NCBI GenBank assembly: GCA_046582565.1 | Contig: JAYGED010000178.1 | Coordinates: forward strand, 1 to 51,203 | Direction: 5' to 3' | Length of the DNA stretch: 51,203 bases | Source of the DNA: JAYGED01 sp046582565 | GTDB lineage: Bacteria; Pseudomonadota; Alphaproteobacteria; JAAXGF01 | The notes under the pieces: model-generated | Databases searched by the model: none | What the model was told of the DNA's origin: nothing | What the model saw: the letters and a program-made list of their open reading frames with translations, nothing else | Made by a program: the position numbers and the translations under genes | Shown: positions 27,510-38,194 of the stretch, one piece after another | Position numbering within the stretch: the first letter of the stretch is position 1 | Layout: every line of letters begins with the position of its first letter

Positions 27510-30107
27510 CTAAGCCGCTTCCGCCGCCACAGCCTTGCCGTTGATTTCCAGGCCATCAGCCCCGGCGCTGACCGTAACTTCGGCGCCGTCATCGATGACG
27601 CCTTCGAGGATCATGGCGGCCAGGTTGTTCTGCAGATGGCGCTGGATGATGCGCTTCAGGGGGCGCGCCCCGTAGACCGGGTCGTAGCCGGTGTTGGCCA
27701 GCCAGTCGCGGGCGGCCTCGTCGAGGCTGAGCGTGATGCCGCGATCGGCCAACAGGCCAAGCAGATTGCCGAGCTGGATTTCGACGATGCCCTTCATATG
27801 CTCGCGGCCCAGGCGGTCGAACAGGATGATCTCGTCGAGGCGGTTGAGGAATTCCGGGCGGAAGGCATCGCGCACCGCCGCCATCACCTTGTCGCGGACC
27901 GGGCCCATAAGCGAGCCCTTGGGCAGCTCGGCGAGAAACTCGGAGCCCAGGTTCGAGGTCAGCACGATCAGGGTGTTGCGGAAATCCACCGTGCGGCCGT
28001 GGCCGTCGGTCAGGCGGCCGTCGTCGAGCACTTGCAGGAGCAGGTTAAAAACATCCGAGTGGGCCTTCTCGACCTCGTCAAACAGGATCACCTGGTAGGG
28101 CCGGCGCCGCACCGCCTCGGTCAGAGCGCCGCCTTCTTCATAGCCCACATAGCCCGGCGGGGCGCCGATCAGCCGCGCCACGGAATGCTTCTCCATATAT
28201 TCCGACATATCGATGCGCAGCATGGCGTGGTCATCGTCGAACAGGAAGGCGGCCAGGGTCTTGGCGAGTTCGGTCTTGCCGACCCCGGTGGGCCCGAGGA
28301 AGAGGAACGAGCCGAGCGGCCGGTTGGGGTCCTGCAACCCGGCGCGATGGCGGCGTACGGCGTTGGACACGGCGACAATGGCCTCGTCCTGGCCGACCAC
28401 CCTCTCGCGTAAGGAGTCTTCCATATGGAGCAGCCGCTCGCGTTGGCCTTCGAGCATGCGTTCCACCGGCACCCCGGTCCAGCGCGAGACGATGGCGGCG
28501 ATATCCTCGCCGGTGACTTCCTCGCGGGCCTTGGAATCCTGGCTGCCTTCCGCGGCCCCGGCAAGCTTGTCTTCAAGATCGGGGATGATGCTGTAGGTGA
28601 TTTCCCCGGCGCGGGCAAGGTCGCCCTGGCGCTGGGCGGCGTCGAGTTCGTTACGCGCCGCATCGAGCTGTTCAGTGAGCTTTTGCGATCCGGCGACACG
28701 GTCGCGCTCAAGCTGCCAGTGCGCGCCTTCCTCGTCGGCCCGGACCTCGAGCTCGGTGAGTTCGCTCTCAAGCTTCTCGAGGCGGTCCTTGGAGGCCGCG
28801 TCGGTCTCCGTCTTCAGGGCCTCGCGCTCAATCTTGAGCTGGATCACCCGGCGGTCGAGTTCGTCCAGGGCCTCGGGCTTGGAATCGACTTCCATGCGCT
28901 TGCGGCTCGCCGCTTCGTCCATCAGGTCGATGGCCTTATCGGGCAGGAAGCGGTCGGTGATATAGCGGTGCGACAGGGTGGCCGCCGAGACGATGGCTGA
29001 ATCGGTGATCCGCACCCCGTGGTGCAGCTCGTATTTCTCTTTCAGGCCGCGCAGGATCGAGATCGCGTCCTCGACCGTGGGCTCGAGGATCATGATCGGC
29101 TGGAAGCGCCGCGCCAGAGCGGCGTCCTTCTCGATTTGCTTGCGGTATTCATCGAGGGTCGTCGCCCCGATGCAGTGCAGATCACCGCGCGCCAGGGCCG
29201 GTTTGAGCAGGTTTGATGCGTCCATGGCACCTTCAGCAGCACCCGCGCCGATCAGGGTATGCAGCTCGTCGATGAACATCAGCACCTCGCCGGCGGCGTC
29301 GGTGACCTCATTGAGCACCGCCTTGAGCCGTTCCTCGAATTCGCCGCGGAACTTGGCGCCGGCGACCAGGGCGCCGAGATCGAGCGACACCAAGCGTTTC
29401 TGCTTGAGGCTCTCGGGCACATCGCCGTTGACGATGCGCAGGGCCAGCCCTTCGGCGAGCGGCGTCTTGCCGACGCCGGGTTCGCCGATCAGCACCGGGT
29501 TGTTCTTGGTGCGCCGCGACAGCACCTGAATGACCCGGCGGATTTCCTCGTCCCGGCCGATCACCGGATCGAGCCGGCCGTCGCGGGCCAGGGCGGTAAG
29601 GTCGCGGGTGTATTTCTTGAGCGCTTCGTACTGGTTCTCGGCGGTCGCTGTATCGGCGCTGCGGCCTTTGCGCAGATCATTGATCGCTGCGTTCAAGGTC
29701 TCGGGCTTGAGCCCGGCGTCGCCGAGGATACGCGCGGTCTCAGTGCCGGCGCCGAGGGTCAGGGCGAGCAGCAGGCGCTCGACGGTAACGAAGCCGTCTC
29801 CGGCCTTGTTGGCAATTTCCACGGCGCTCTCGAACAAGCGTGCCGTCTCGGGCGCCAGATAGACCTGCCCGGCGCCGGGGCCTTCGACCTTGGGCTGTTT
29901 TTCAAGCTCGGCAATGACCGCGACGATGGCGTCCTCGGGGCGGGCGCCGGCGGCGGACATCAGGTTGGCGGCCAGGCCCTCATTGTCGTCGAGCAGGATT
30001 TTCAGCACATGCTCGGGCATGAAGCGCTGATGGCCGCTGCCTATGGCGAGTGCTTGGGCGGATTGAATCACGCCCTGGGATCGTTCGGTAAATTTCTCAA
30101 TATTCAT
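27510..30107 (-). CDS. clpB: ATP-dependent disaggregase ClpB
   Basis: The 865-residue Hsp100 chaperone has an N-terminal Clp repeat domain, NBD1 with GEPGVGKT (208-215), a coiled-coil middle domain (about 410-525) and NBD2 with GPTGVGKTELAKTLA. Pore and sensor motifs include GYVGYEEGG and LTSNLGSEF. It works with DnaK to dissolve aggregates. NBD1 has Pro right after Walker A (GKTPLAEG), where GKTAIVEG is common. A possible heat-shock promoter lies upstream. Confidence 0.97.
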   Translation of the reverse strand: MNIEKFTERSQGVIQSAQALAIGSGHQRFMPEHVLKILLDDNEGLAANLMSAAGARPEDAIVAVIAELEKQPKVEGPGAGQVYLAPETARLFESAVEIANKAGDGFVTVERLLLALTLGAGTETARILGDAGLKPETLNAAINDLRKGRSADTATAENQYEALKKYTRDLTALARDGRLDPVIGRDEEIRRVIQVLSRRTKNNPVLIGEPGVGKTPLAEGLALRIVNGDVPESLKQKRLVSLDLGALVAGAKFRGEFEERLKAVLNEVTDAAGEVLMFIDELHTLIGAGAAEGAMDASNLLKPALARGDLHCIGATTLDEYRKQIEKDAALARRFQPIMILEPTVEDAISILRGLKEKYELHHGVRITDSAIVSAATLSHRYITDRFLPDKAIDLMDEAASRKRMEVDSKPEALDELDRRVIQLKIEREALKTETDAASKDRLEKLESELTELEVRADEEGAHWQLERDRVAGSQKLTEQLDAARNELDAAQRQGDLARAGEITYSIIPDLEDKLAGAAEGSQDSKAREEVTGEDIAAIVSRWTGVPVERMLEGQRERLLHMEDSLRERVVGQDEAIVAVSNAVRRHRAGLQDPNRPLGSFLFLGPTGVGKTELAKTLAAFLFDDDHAMLRIDMSEYMEKHSVARLIGAPPGYVGYEEGGALTEAVRRRPYQVILFDEVEKAHSDVFNLLLQVLDDGRLTDGHGRTVDFRNTLIVLTSNLGSEFLAELPKGSLMGPVRDKVMAAVRDAFRPEFLNRLDEIILFDRLGREHMKGIVEIQLGNLLGLLADRGITLSLDEAARDWLANTGYDPVYGARPLKRIIQRHLQNNLAAMILEGVIDDGAEVTVSAGADGLEINGKAVAAEAA

Positions 30108-30182
30108 CGTTACACCATAACCCTCTCATGAGCGGTCAAACGTATCGTGCGCCGATCCTCGAATGAGCAATCAGCACCTGGG

Positions 30183-30213
30183 ATATATGGTGATCGGCAA
30201 CGGGAGACGCAAG
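30183..30213 (-). promoter_or_regulatory. Weak heat-shock promoter candidate for clpB
   Basis: On the minus strand CTTG (30210-30213) is followed 19 bases later by CCATAT (30185-30190), roughly the RpoH pattern of alphaproteobacteria (CTTG, 17-18 bases, CyTATnT). It lies about 75 bases before the clpB ATG. Spacing is off by one or two, so this is tentative. Confidence 0.25.
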
Positions 30214-30231
30214 ACGCCTCAAAAACAGGCC

Positions 30232-30792
30232 TTATTCGATGGCTGGTTGGGGCTCCTTGGCCATATCCGGTTGCGCCGTCTCGACGGTCGCTTCCTTCTC
30301 GGCGTCGGCAGTCTCTGTCTCGGCGGGCTCGGTTGCGGCAGTCTCAGTGATGCTGACGACCGTTTTCGACTGGTCCGCCTTAACTGTCTGCTGCGACTGC
30401 GACTGCGACTGCGACTGCTGTGGCTGTTGCTGCTGTTCCGACGATTGTTGCTGCTGCTGTTGCTGCTCCTGCTGCTCCTGCTGCTCCTGCTGCTCCTGCT
30501 GGGGCTGCTGCTGTTGCCGTTGCTGCTGACCACCGCCGCCTTCACTGTTGGCCAGACGGTAATAATGCTCGGCATGCTGGGCGTAGTTTTCTTCCATCAC
30601 CCGATCGCCGGCCGTATTGGCGTCACGCGCCAGAGCCGAATATTTTTCGAAAATCTGGTGCGGGTTGCCCCGTATTTTCATACCCGGTCCGTGGCTGTCC
30701 AGGGTTTGTCTGCCGCCACCACCGCCACCGCCACCGCGTCGTTGATTATTGCGGTTATTGCGCGGCCGCTTGGAATTCATGTTCGGTCTCAT
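30232..30792 (-). CDS. DUF4167 protein with glutamine-rich tail
   Basis: The 186-residue protein starts with a basic Asn/Arg/Gly-rich segment (MRPNMNSKRPRNNRNNQRR and a Gly run), resembling RNA-binding tails. The conserved DUF4167 core follows (GNPHQIFEKYSALARDA, ENYAQHAEHYYRL, about 42-82). The second half is a Gln-rich low-complexity region and an acidic Ala/Glu/Thr end. Function is unknown. Its place after prmC and before clpB is conserved in alphaproteobacteria. Two close ATGs exist (30792, 30780). Confidence 0.85.
   Translation of the reverse strand: MRPNMNSKRPRNNRNNQRRGGGGGGGGRQTLDSHGPGMKIRGNPHQIFEKYSALARDANTAGDRVMEENYAQHAEHYYRLANSEGGGGQQQRQQQQPQQEQQEQQEQQEQQQQQQQSSEQQQQPQQSQSQSQSQQTVKADQSKTVVSITETAATEPAETETADAEKEATVETAQPDMAKEPQPAIE
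30395..30531. repeat. Glutamine-codon microsatellite
   Basis: Inside the DUF4167 gene four GACTGC hexamers (30395-30418) encode SQSQ on the minus strand. They are followed by CTG/TTG-type triplets and a 9-base unit CTGCTCCTG repeated about four times (QEQ). All six frames stay open across much of it, which produces leucine- or cysteine-rich shadow frames. Such a tract is prone to slippage. Confidence 0.75.
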
Positions 30793-30898
30793 GACTGAAT
30801 CATTTTTATGTTCACGCGCGCGGTTTGAAAGTCCCGCGCGGCTCCAATATCGTTGTTCGGGTTGGAGGGAACCGGCGCCTCAGCCTATGCTACGGAAA

Positions 30899-30918
30899 CA
30901 GGGTAATGTTGTACCCTG
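30899..30918. terminator. Small hairpin between prmC and DUF4167
   Basis: CAGGGTA and TACCCTG form a 7-base stem with a 6-base loop in the 211-base gap. On the minus strand the hairpin is about 85 bases downstream of the prmC stop. No T run follows, so attenuation or a regulatory hairpin is equally possible. Confidence 0.3.
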
Positions 30919-31003
30919 AGCCCTTGAGCTAATGCTCCCTACCAAGGGATTATTTAATCAAGTCTTGCGCGTATTCCAAGCGTTTTCTCGCATGGTCGAC
31001 AAA

Positions 31004-31842
31004 TTAGCGCTGTAGCAGGAGGCAGCGTTCGACCCCCGCCAGGTCCTGTCGCCGGCCTTTTTCGGCCAGTCCCTGGGCGCTCATGACCGCCGCCACCGCG
31101 TCTGCCTGCCCCGCGCCGACCTCGATCACCGCCAATCCACCGGGCGCAAGCAGGCGGGCAATATCCGGTGCCAGGGCGCGATAGCAGGCCATGCCGTCCG
31201 GCCCGCCGGCCAGGGCGGAGGCGGGCTCAAAGCGGGTAATCTCAGGCGCCAGGCCGGCCATTTCGCCGTCTTCGATATAGGGCGGGTTTGCGACGATCAG
31301 GTCGTGGCTTCCGGCCACAGCCCGCCCCCAATCGCCGCACAGGAAACGCGCGCGCTCGCCCAGGCCGAGCCGGGCGGCGTTGCCGTGCGCCACGGCGAGG
31401 GCTTCCGGGCTGATATCGACGCCGAGGCCACAAGCGCCGGGCAGTTCGCTCAACAGTGCGAGCAGAAGACAGCCGCTGCCGGTGCCGAAATCGAGTAGGC
31501 GATGGGGCGCGTCGCAGTCAGACATGCCGTCGAGCGCCACTTCGATAAGGGTCTCGCTATCGGGGCGGGGGATCAGAGTGGCGCCGTTGACTGTAAAGTC
31601 GAGGCTCCAGAATTCCCGCTGCCCAAGGATATAGGCTGCCGGCTCGCGCGCGGCGCGGCGGTTGATCAAGGCCTCGAAATGCTGGCGCTGGCCGTTTTCC
31701 AGGGCCCGCTCGGGCGCGCCGATCAGGCCTTCGAGCCCGACGCCCAGGGCGGCGCCGAGCAGAAGCCGGGCTTCGCTGCGAGGGTCTTCCAGGCCGGCGT
31801 CGGCAAGGGTTTGCGCCCCCTGAGCTAGAGCTTTGCTACGAC

Positions 31843-31846
<4 letters not shown>
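31004..31846 (-). CDS. prmC: Release factor glutamine N5-methyltransferase
   Basis: The 280-residue protein has the SAM motif LLDFGTGSGCLLLALL and the catalytic NPPY (187-190) that binds the glutamine side chain. The N-terminal helical part (AREPAAYILGQREFW) is also typical. It methylates the GGQ glutamine of release factors, including PrfA encoded directly upstream. The start overlaps the prfA stop by 4 bases. Confidence 0.95.
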
Positions 31847-32915
<1,069 letters not shown>

Positions 32916-32919
<4 letters not shown>

Positions 32920-34085
32920 TGACTGGTCTCCCCGTCGTTCTGAAACAGCTGGCGAATGAGGCGTTCGGCCTCTTCCTGGTCACCGCCGGTCTCGGCCAGG
33001 ATGTCTCTTCGTAGGGCGTCGATGCGCTGGCGCAGGGCATCGGCATCGGGCGCCTGGGCGCGGCCTGCACGATCCTCATGATAGGCGGCGAGGGTTTCGT
33101 CGACGATGCGCCAGGCCTCTTCGGCGGCGGCTTCGCGATGGGCGATCCCGGCGCGGGCGACGCCTTCCAGATCGTCGTTATCATAGAGGAAAGCGTCGTC
33201 GAGGTCTTCGATGGCTGGATCCGCATCGCCCGGCACCGCCAGATCGATGACGAATATCGGCTTTCTCCGCCGGGCCTTGAGGGCCGCCTCCAGGGCATCG
33301 GCTGTCAGCGTATAGCTGCCCAACCCGGCGCAGGTCACGACAACATCGGCGCCGGCGAGGGCATGATCGAGGGTCTCGAATTCGATCACATTGGCGTCGA
33401 GCGCGCGCGCCAGAGGGGCGACCCGCCGCGCTGTGCGATGGGTGACGGCGAGCCGCCCGAGACCGCCGTCAGTCAGGCGTCGGGCGACCATCTCGCCCAT
33501 CTCGCCAAGGCCGATGAGTAGGCCCGAGCAGGACCCCAGGTCGCCGTGGATACCCCGCGTCACATCGAGCGCGGCGGCGGCGATGGAGACCGGCCGCTCG
33601 CCGATTTTGGTGGTTGAGCGAACCCGTTTCGCAGCGCTGTAGGCGGCGTCGAGCAGACGATCGAAGTCACTGCCGATCATGCCTGCCGCCTGGGCGACGC
33701 GATGGGCGGTCTTGACCTGGCCGAGTACGTTGGGCTCGCCGATTACCAGACTGTCGAGCGAGGCAGCGATAGCGAACAGGTGGCGCGCCGCCTCGGCGCC
33801 TTGCAGGGTGTAGAAACCGGCCGCCAGTTCGCTCGGATCGATGCTGGCATTGTCGGCGAGGATAGTGGTGATTGCCGTTGCGGCGGCGGCGGCGTCCTGA
33901 TGGATTGTCTGAATTTCAACCCGGTCGCAGGTCGATAGCAAGAGAGCTTGCGTCACGCCGGCGTGCCTGAGGCGGTTGAACAGCGCGCCGACGTCTTCTT
34001 CCTCGACCATCAAATTTTCGCGCAGGGAAAGCGGCGCCGATTTGTGATTGGCGCCGACCACAACCAATGCCGGCCAATGCTCCAT
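32916..34085 (-). CDS. hemA: Glutamyl-tRNA reductase
   Basis: The 389-residue enzyme reduces glutamyl-tRNA to glutamate-1-semialdehyde, the first step of C5 tetrapyrrole synthesis. The catalytic cysteine is C53 in LLSTCDRVEI. GEPNVLGQVK, AYSAAKRVRSTTKIGERPVSIAAAA-type residues and the Rossmann stretch LLIGLGEMGEMVARRL are present, and a C-terminal dimerisation helix follows. The usual STCNR reads STCDR. It lies 7 bases after hisS and overlaps prfA. Most alphaproteobacteria make aminolevulinate by ALA synthase instead. Confidence 0.93.
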
Positions 34086-34092
34086 GGCGGCG

Positions 34093-35337
34093 CTAACGCT
34101 GCTTAGCGAGCCGGTCGTTCAGCTCTGGGAGAGGCACGCTCTCCTGCTCGCCCGTATCAAGATTCCGCAGTGTAACCACACCAGCGCGTCGTTCGTCTTC
34201 GCCGAGAATGACGGCGGCGCGAGCCCCCAGCTTGTTGGCCCGCTTCATGCGTTTGCCCACATTCCCGCGATAGCCGAGATCAACCGCAAAGCCGGCCTGG
34301 CGCAAGGTATGGGTCAGCACCAAGGCTTCGTTCATCGCCTCGGCGTCGGTCGGTATCATGGCGATCAACCGCACCTCGGCGGGCGGCTCGGCGATCAGCA
34401 TGGCCAATCGCTCGATGCCCGAGGCCCAGCCGATACCCGGCGTCGGCGGCCCGCCCATGGTCTCGATCAGGCCGTCATAGCGCCCCCCGGCGATCACCGC
34501 GCCCTGGGCGCCGAGCGCCTGGGTGGTGAATTCGAAGGCGGTGTGGGTGTAATAGTCGAGCCCGCGCACCAGCCGGCTGTTCAGGGTATAGGCGATCTCC
34601 AGGCGATCGAGGCCGTCCTGGACGGCGGCGAAGAAATCGGCCGATTCAGCATTCAGATAATCGCCCATTTCCGGTGCGCACGTGACGATACGCCGGTCGC
34701 CTTCGTCCTTGGAATCGAGAATGCGCAGGGGGTTGCGATCGAGGCGCAGCAGGCTGTCTTCGGACAGCTTGTCCTTATGGCCGCTGAAATACTCGACCAG
34801 GGCCGCCCGGTAGGCGGTGCGGCTCTCTTTATCGCCCAGGCTGTTGAGCTCCAGGGTGGTGTCGCCGGCAACGCCGAGTTCCTTGAGCAGCTGATCGCCG
34901 AGGGCGATGACCTCGATATCGGCCAGGGGTTCGGCGACGCCGAGGATTTCTGCGTCCAACTGATGGAATTGCCGCTGCCGGCCCTTTTGCGGCCGCTCGT
35001 AGCGAAACATCGGCCCCGAGGCGAAGAACTTGAGCGGCAGGTTCTGGCTCAGGCCGCCGGAAATGAAGGCGCGGGCGATGCCGGCGGTGTATTCCGGGCG
35101 CAGGGTGATCTCTTCGCCGCCCCTATCGGTGAAGCTGTACATCTCCTTGGTGACCACGTCGGAGGTCTCACCCAGGGTGCGCTTGAAGACTTCTGAGAAT
35201 TCGAAGATCGGCGTGGCGATCTCGCCGAAGCCGAAGCGCAGGGCGAGGTCGCGGAAGGTCTCGATGACAAGGCGGTGGCGCGCGACGTCCTCGGACAACA
35301 GGTCATGGGTGCCGCGAACGGGCTGCAGTTTTGCCAA
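34093..35337 (-). CDS. hisS: Histidyl-tRNA synthetase
   Basis: The 414-residue class II synthetase starts with the HisRS signature VRGTHDLLSED. Motif 2 is FRYERPQKGRQRQFHQLDAE, the histidine-A region is LVRGLDYYTHTAFEF and motif 3 is GIGWASGIERLAML. The C-terminal anticodon-binding domain is complete. It charges tRNA-His. It starts 15 bases after ispG. Confidence 0.97.
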   Translation of the reverse strand: MAKLQPVRGTHDLLSEDVARHRLVIETFRDLALRFGFGEIATPIFEFSEVFKRTLGETSDVVTKEMYSFTDRGGEEITLRPEYTAGIARAFISGGLSQNLPLKFFASGPMFRYERPQKGRQRQFHQLDAEILGVAEPLADIEVIALGDQLLKELGVAGDTTLELNSLGDKESRTAYRAALVEYFSGHKDKLSEDSLLRLDRNPLRILDSKDEGDRRIVTCAPEMGDYLNAESADFFAAVQDGLDRLEIAYTLNSRLVRGLDYYTHTAFEFTTQALGAQGAVIAGGRYDGLIETMGGPPTPGIGWASGIERLAMLIAEPPAEVRLIAMIPTDAEAMNEALVLTHTLRQAGFAVDLGYRGNVGKRMKRANKLGARAAVILGEDERRAGVVTLRNLDTGEQESVPLPELNDRLAKQR

Positions 35338-35352
35338 GGGTCTACTTCCGCT

Positions 35353-36495
35353 TTAAGCGGCGGACGCCGTCTTGCCGGCGGCCTTTTTCTCGTCGGTTTT
35401 CCGGGCTTCGATTTCGGCCGCCTTGGCCTCGACCAGTTCAACGAGATGATCGACCAGCCCCGCGTCTTCGATCTTGTGATCGGAGACGCCGCTGAGATAG
35501 ACCAGATGGCTGCCCTTGCCGCCGCCGGTCAGGCCGATGTCGGTTTCGCGCGCCTCGCCGGGGCCGTTGACCACGCAGCCGATGATCGAGAGGGTGAGAG
35601 GCGTCGAGATATGGGCGAGACGACGCTCGATGACCTCGACGGTCTTGATCACCTCGAACTGTTGGCGGGCGCAGGACGGGCAGGATATGACAGTGACCCC
35701 CCGGTGACGCAAATTCAGGGATTTAAGCATCTCAAAGCCGGCCTTGATCTCTTCCACCGGATCGGCCGAGAGCGAAACGCGCAGGGTGTCGCCGATGCCC
35801 GACCAGAGCAGCATGCCGAGTCCGATGGAGGATTTTACCGTGCCCGAGGTCAGGCCGCCGGCCTCGGTGATGCCGATATGCAGGGGATAGTCGCAGGCCT
35901 CGGCCAGGCCCTGATAGGCGGCGACGGAGAGGAACACGTCGGACGCCTTGACGCTGATCTTGAAATTACGGAAATTATTGTCTTCGAGGATGTGGGCGTG
36001 GTTCAGGGCGCTCTCGACCATGGCTTCAGGGCAAGGCTCGCCGTATTTTTCCAGCAAGTCACGCTCCAGGGAGCCGGCATTGACGCCGATGCGCATGGAG
36101 CAGCCATGGTCCCTGGCCGCCGCCACCACCTCGCGTACGCGCTCCGCCTTGCCGATGTTGCCGGGATTGATGCGCAGGCAGGCGGCGCCCGCCTCGGCGG
36201 CCTCGATGGCGCGCTTATAGTGGAAATGAATGTCGGCGACGATGGGCACGGTTATCTCGGCGATAATATCCTTGAGCGCCGCCGTCGACGCCTGATCGGG
36301 GCAGGAAACCCGCACAATATCGGCGCCCGCCGCCTCCAGGTCATGAATTTGCGCCACCGTGGCCGCCACATCGCTGGTCAGGCTGTTGGTCATGGATTGC
36401 ACGGTAATCGGCGCGCCGTCACCGACCGGCACGCCGCCGACATTAACCCGCAACGATTTGCGGCGGTCGATATCGCGATAGGGGCGAACGCTCAT
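35353..36495 (-). CDS. ispG: 4-hydroxy-3-methylbut-2-enyl diphosphate synthase
   Basis: The 380-residue enzyme carries out the penultimate step of the methylerythritol phosphate isoprenoid pathway with a [4Fe-4S] cluster. The cluster ligands are in CPSCARQQFEV and IGCVVNGPGEA, and the TIM-barrel start is VGDGAPITVQSMTNSLT. It is the first gene after the palindrome-rich gap and leads into hisS. The C-terminal extension is Lys/Ala-rich. Confidence 0.96.
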   Translation of the reverse strand: MSVRPYRDIDRRKSLRVNVGGVPVGDGAPITVQSMTNSLTSDVAATVAQIHDLEAAGADIVRVSCPDQASTAALKDIIAEITVPIVADIHFHYKRAIEAAEAGAACLRINPGNIGKAERVREVVAAARDHGCSMRIGVNAGSLERDLLEKYGEPCPEAMVESALNHAHILEDNNFRNFKISVKASDVFLSVAAYQGLAEACDYPLHIGITEAGGLTSGTVKSSIGLGMLLWSGIGDTLRVSLSADPVEEIKAGFEMLKSLNLRHRGVTVISCPSCARQQFEVIKTVEVIERRLAHISTPLTLSIIGCVVNGPGEARETDIGLTGGGKGSHLVYLSGVSDHKIEDAGLVDHLVELVEAKAAEIEARKTDEKKAAGKTASAA

Positions 36496-36578
36496 GATGA
36501 GGCCCTGAAGAGGTGGTTAAGTCGAACTCGATTTTTCATGCAACTGATAACGTAGAGCGCGGGCGGCTGTAAAGCCAA

Positions 36579-36643
36579 CTAGAGCATCATCCGCCAGATT
36601 GAATCGCCTTAGAAATTTAATCTGGCGGGTAAAGATGCTCTAG
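36579..36643. repeat. Palindromic element 1, CTAGAGCA-ended
   Basis: Left arm 36579-36600 and right arm 36619-36643 pair in two perfect 10-base blocks (CTAGAGCATC and CCGCCAGATT) with a small internal bulge and an 18-base loop. The outer ends match those of element 2 next to it. It lies in the gap between the RodZ-like gene and ispG and would fold strongly in RNA. Confidence 0.8.
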
Positions 36644-36653
36644 CTCGTTAAAA

Positions 36654-36719
36654 CCTAGAGCAATTTTACCCGAAGATAATAAACCAGATAGGTTTATTAT
36701 CTTCGGGTATTGCTCTAGG
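36654..36719. repeat. Palindromic element 2, 29-bp stem
   Basis: Left arm 36654-36685 and right arm 36691-36719 form a 29-base perfect stem interrupted only by a TTT bulge, with loop AGATA. The ends are CCTAGAGCAAT and ATTGCTCTAGG. The stop codon of the RodZ-like gene lies inside it. Such a hairpin can stop or stabilise transcripts. Confidence 0.85.
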
Positions 36720-38028
36720 GATTGTTGATGCTCCCGGCAAGCAGCTTTTCGGGATCGAGCAAGACCTGACGGCGCACCTTGCCGATTTCTCCCAGGGACG
36801 GCGTCACCACACCGCCGACCAGAATTTCAATGCCCCCCGCGTTGCCGGTCATCAACTTCAGGCCGATGCGGTTGGGAACATGGTAGATATCGCCCGCCCG
36901 CAGGATGCGAGTCAGCAGCAGTTCGTTGTTAAGGCCGGTGACCTGGACCCAGCTTTCTTCGCGGGCGCGCAAGGTGATTATCGAGCCGATATTGGCCTGA
37001 CCAAACTCCCGGGGAAGATAATCACTCGAGACGATCATCGGCGCTGGAATAACCGGCTGTAACGATGCGGTTTCAAGCGGGGCGGCCTCAAGCGTTTCGG
37101 CGGGCGTTGGTTCGGGCTCGATTTCGGTTGGCGGGGTTTCGACGAACGGCTCTGATATAAGCGCTGCTTCAGCCACCGGCTCGGGCTGGGTCTCGGTTAT
37201 CGTTTCCAGCGGCTCCAGGGTTTCCGGCATAGCAGCGGGCTCAACAACCGATTCGGGCGCGGGCTCGGTTTCATCCACGAGATTTTGGTCCCCGGAATTT
37301 TGGTCTATCGCCGATGCCAAGATTGCATCGAAGGACTCCTCGGATAGAACAACCGGGATCGCGGCGGCAGCGGTTACGGGTGCGTCGGCCTGGTCCGCCG
37401 GTATCATCGGCGCGGCTTCGGCCTCGGCCACTATGGGTCCCGGTGTGGGCTCCGCTGCGGGTTCCGGCTCCGGTTCGCTTTGAACGGGCTCGGCGGACAG
37501 GGTGGGTTCTGCTTCTGGCAACACAACCGGGTCCACCGCCGCTGCCGGCTCCGGCGCGAGGGCGGCCACCATTCTCTCAGGCACTTCGGGGACCTGCTCG
37601 ATGGCGACGTCGTCGCGATTGACCATATAATACCAACCCCCGTAGGCGCTGACGGTGAGAACCATGGCCAACATGATGAGAGCGCCCGTCGGCACTCCGC
37701 CTTCGTCGTAGGGCTCCAGGATGTTGAGATCCTGGCGGGGCTCGAATTCCGTCGTCTCGGCCTTGAAGCGCTGCACCAGGAGATTGGCGTCGAGACCGAG
37801 ATAGCCCGCGTAGCTGCGCAGGAAGCCGATGACATAGGTCGGGCCGGGCAGATCGGAAAACCGGCATTCCTCGATAGCCAGCAGATAATCGTATTGAATT
37901 CGCAGTTCAGTCGCTACGGCGTGCAGATCAACGCCACGCTCCAGACGGGCGGCATAGAGCTCAGCGGCAACATCGCCGGGCAGGAGCACACCGTCGCTAC
38001 TTATTTCACGCAGATGAATTGGCGCCAT
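36715..38028 (-). CDS. rodZ: RodZ-like HTH membrane protein
   Basis: The 437-residue protein has an N-terminal Xre-type HTH_25 domain (about 17-80: GVDLHAVATELRIQYDYLLAIEE, cut here to its family pattern) and one membrane helix (about 113-133). A long Pro/Glu/Ala-rich linker (about 145-340) and a C-terminal DUF4115 beta domain (LRAREESWVQVTG, NRIGLKLMTGNAGGIEI) follow. RodZ links MreB to the membrane in rod shape maintenance. The low-complexity linker is longer than usual. The stop codon lies in palindromic element 2. Confidence 0.8.
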   Translation of the reverse strand: MAPIHLREISSDGVLLPGDVAAELYAARLERGVDLHAVATELRIQYDYLLAIEECRFSDLPGPTYVIGFLRSYAGYLGLDANLLVQRFKAETTEFEPRQDLNILEPYDEGGVPTGALIMLAMVLTVSAYGGWYYMVNRDDVAIEQVPEVPERMVAALAPEPAAAVDPVVLPEAEPTLSAEPVQSEPEPEPAAEPTPGPIVAEAEAAPMIPADQADAPVTAAAAIPVVLSEESFDAILASAIDQNSGDQNLVDETEPAPESVVEPAAMPETLEPLETITETQPEPVAEAALISEPFVETPPTEIEPEPTPAETLEAAPLETASLQPVIPAPMIVSSDYLPREFGQANIGSIITLRAREESWVQVTGLNNELLLTRILRAGDIYHVPNRIGLKLMTGNAGGIEILVGGVVTPSLGEIGKVRRQVLLDPEKLLAGSINNP

Positions 38029-38194
38029 CTCAAAATCCCCGGCCCGGTTCAGTCATCATTTTAACGTTGCGGGCCGCTCATCACATTTAATCAAAGTATT
38101 CATTATGCATTGCTCACATTAAACAAGACTAACACGCCTGGAGGGGCTGGGTAAACCATGGAACGAGCTAGAGAAATTGCTGCCCTACACAATA

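Noticed and set aside
30239..30529. Cysteine-rich ORF resembling a metallothionein
   Set aside because: Another frame of the same CTG/TGC repeat; cysteine spacing follows the repeat, not a metal site.
30163..30798. Leucine-rich ORF that looks like a membrane protein
   Set aside because: It reads the antisense of the Gln codon repeat in the DUF4167 gene; the leucine run is a repeat artefact.
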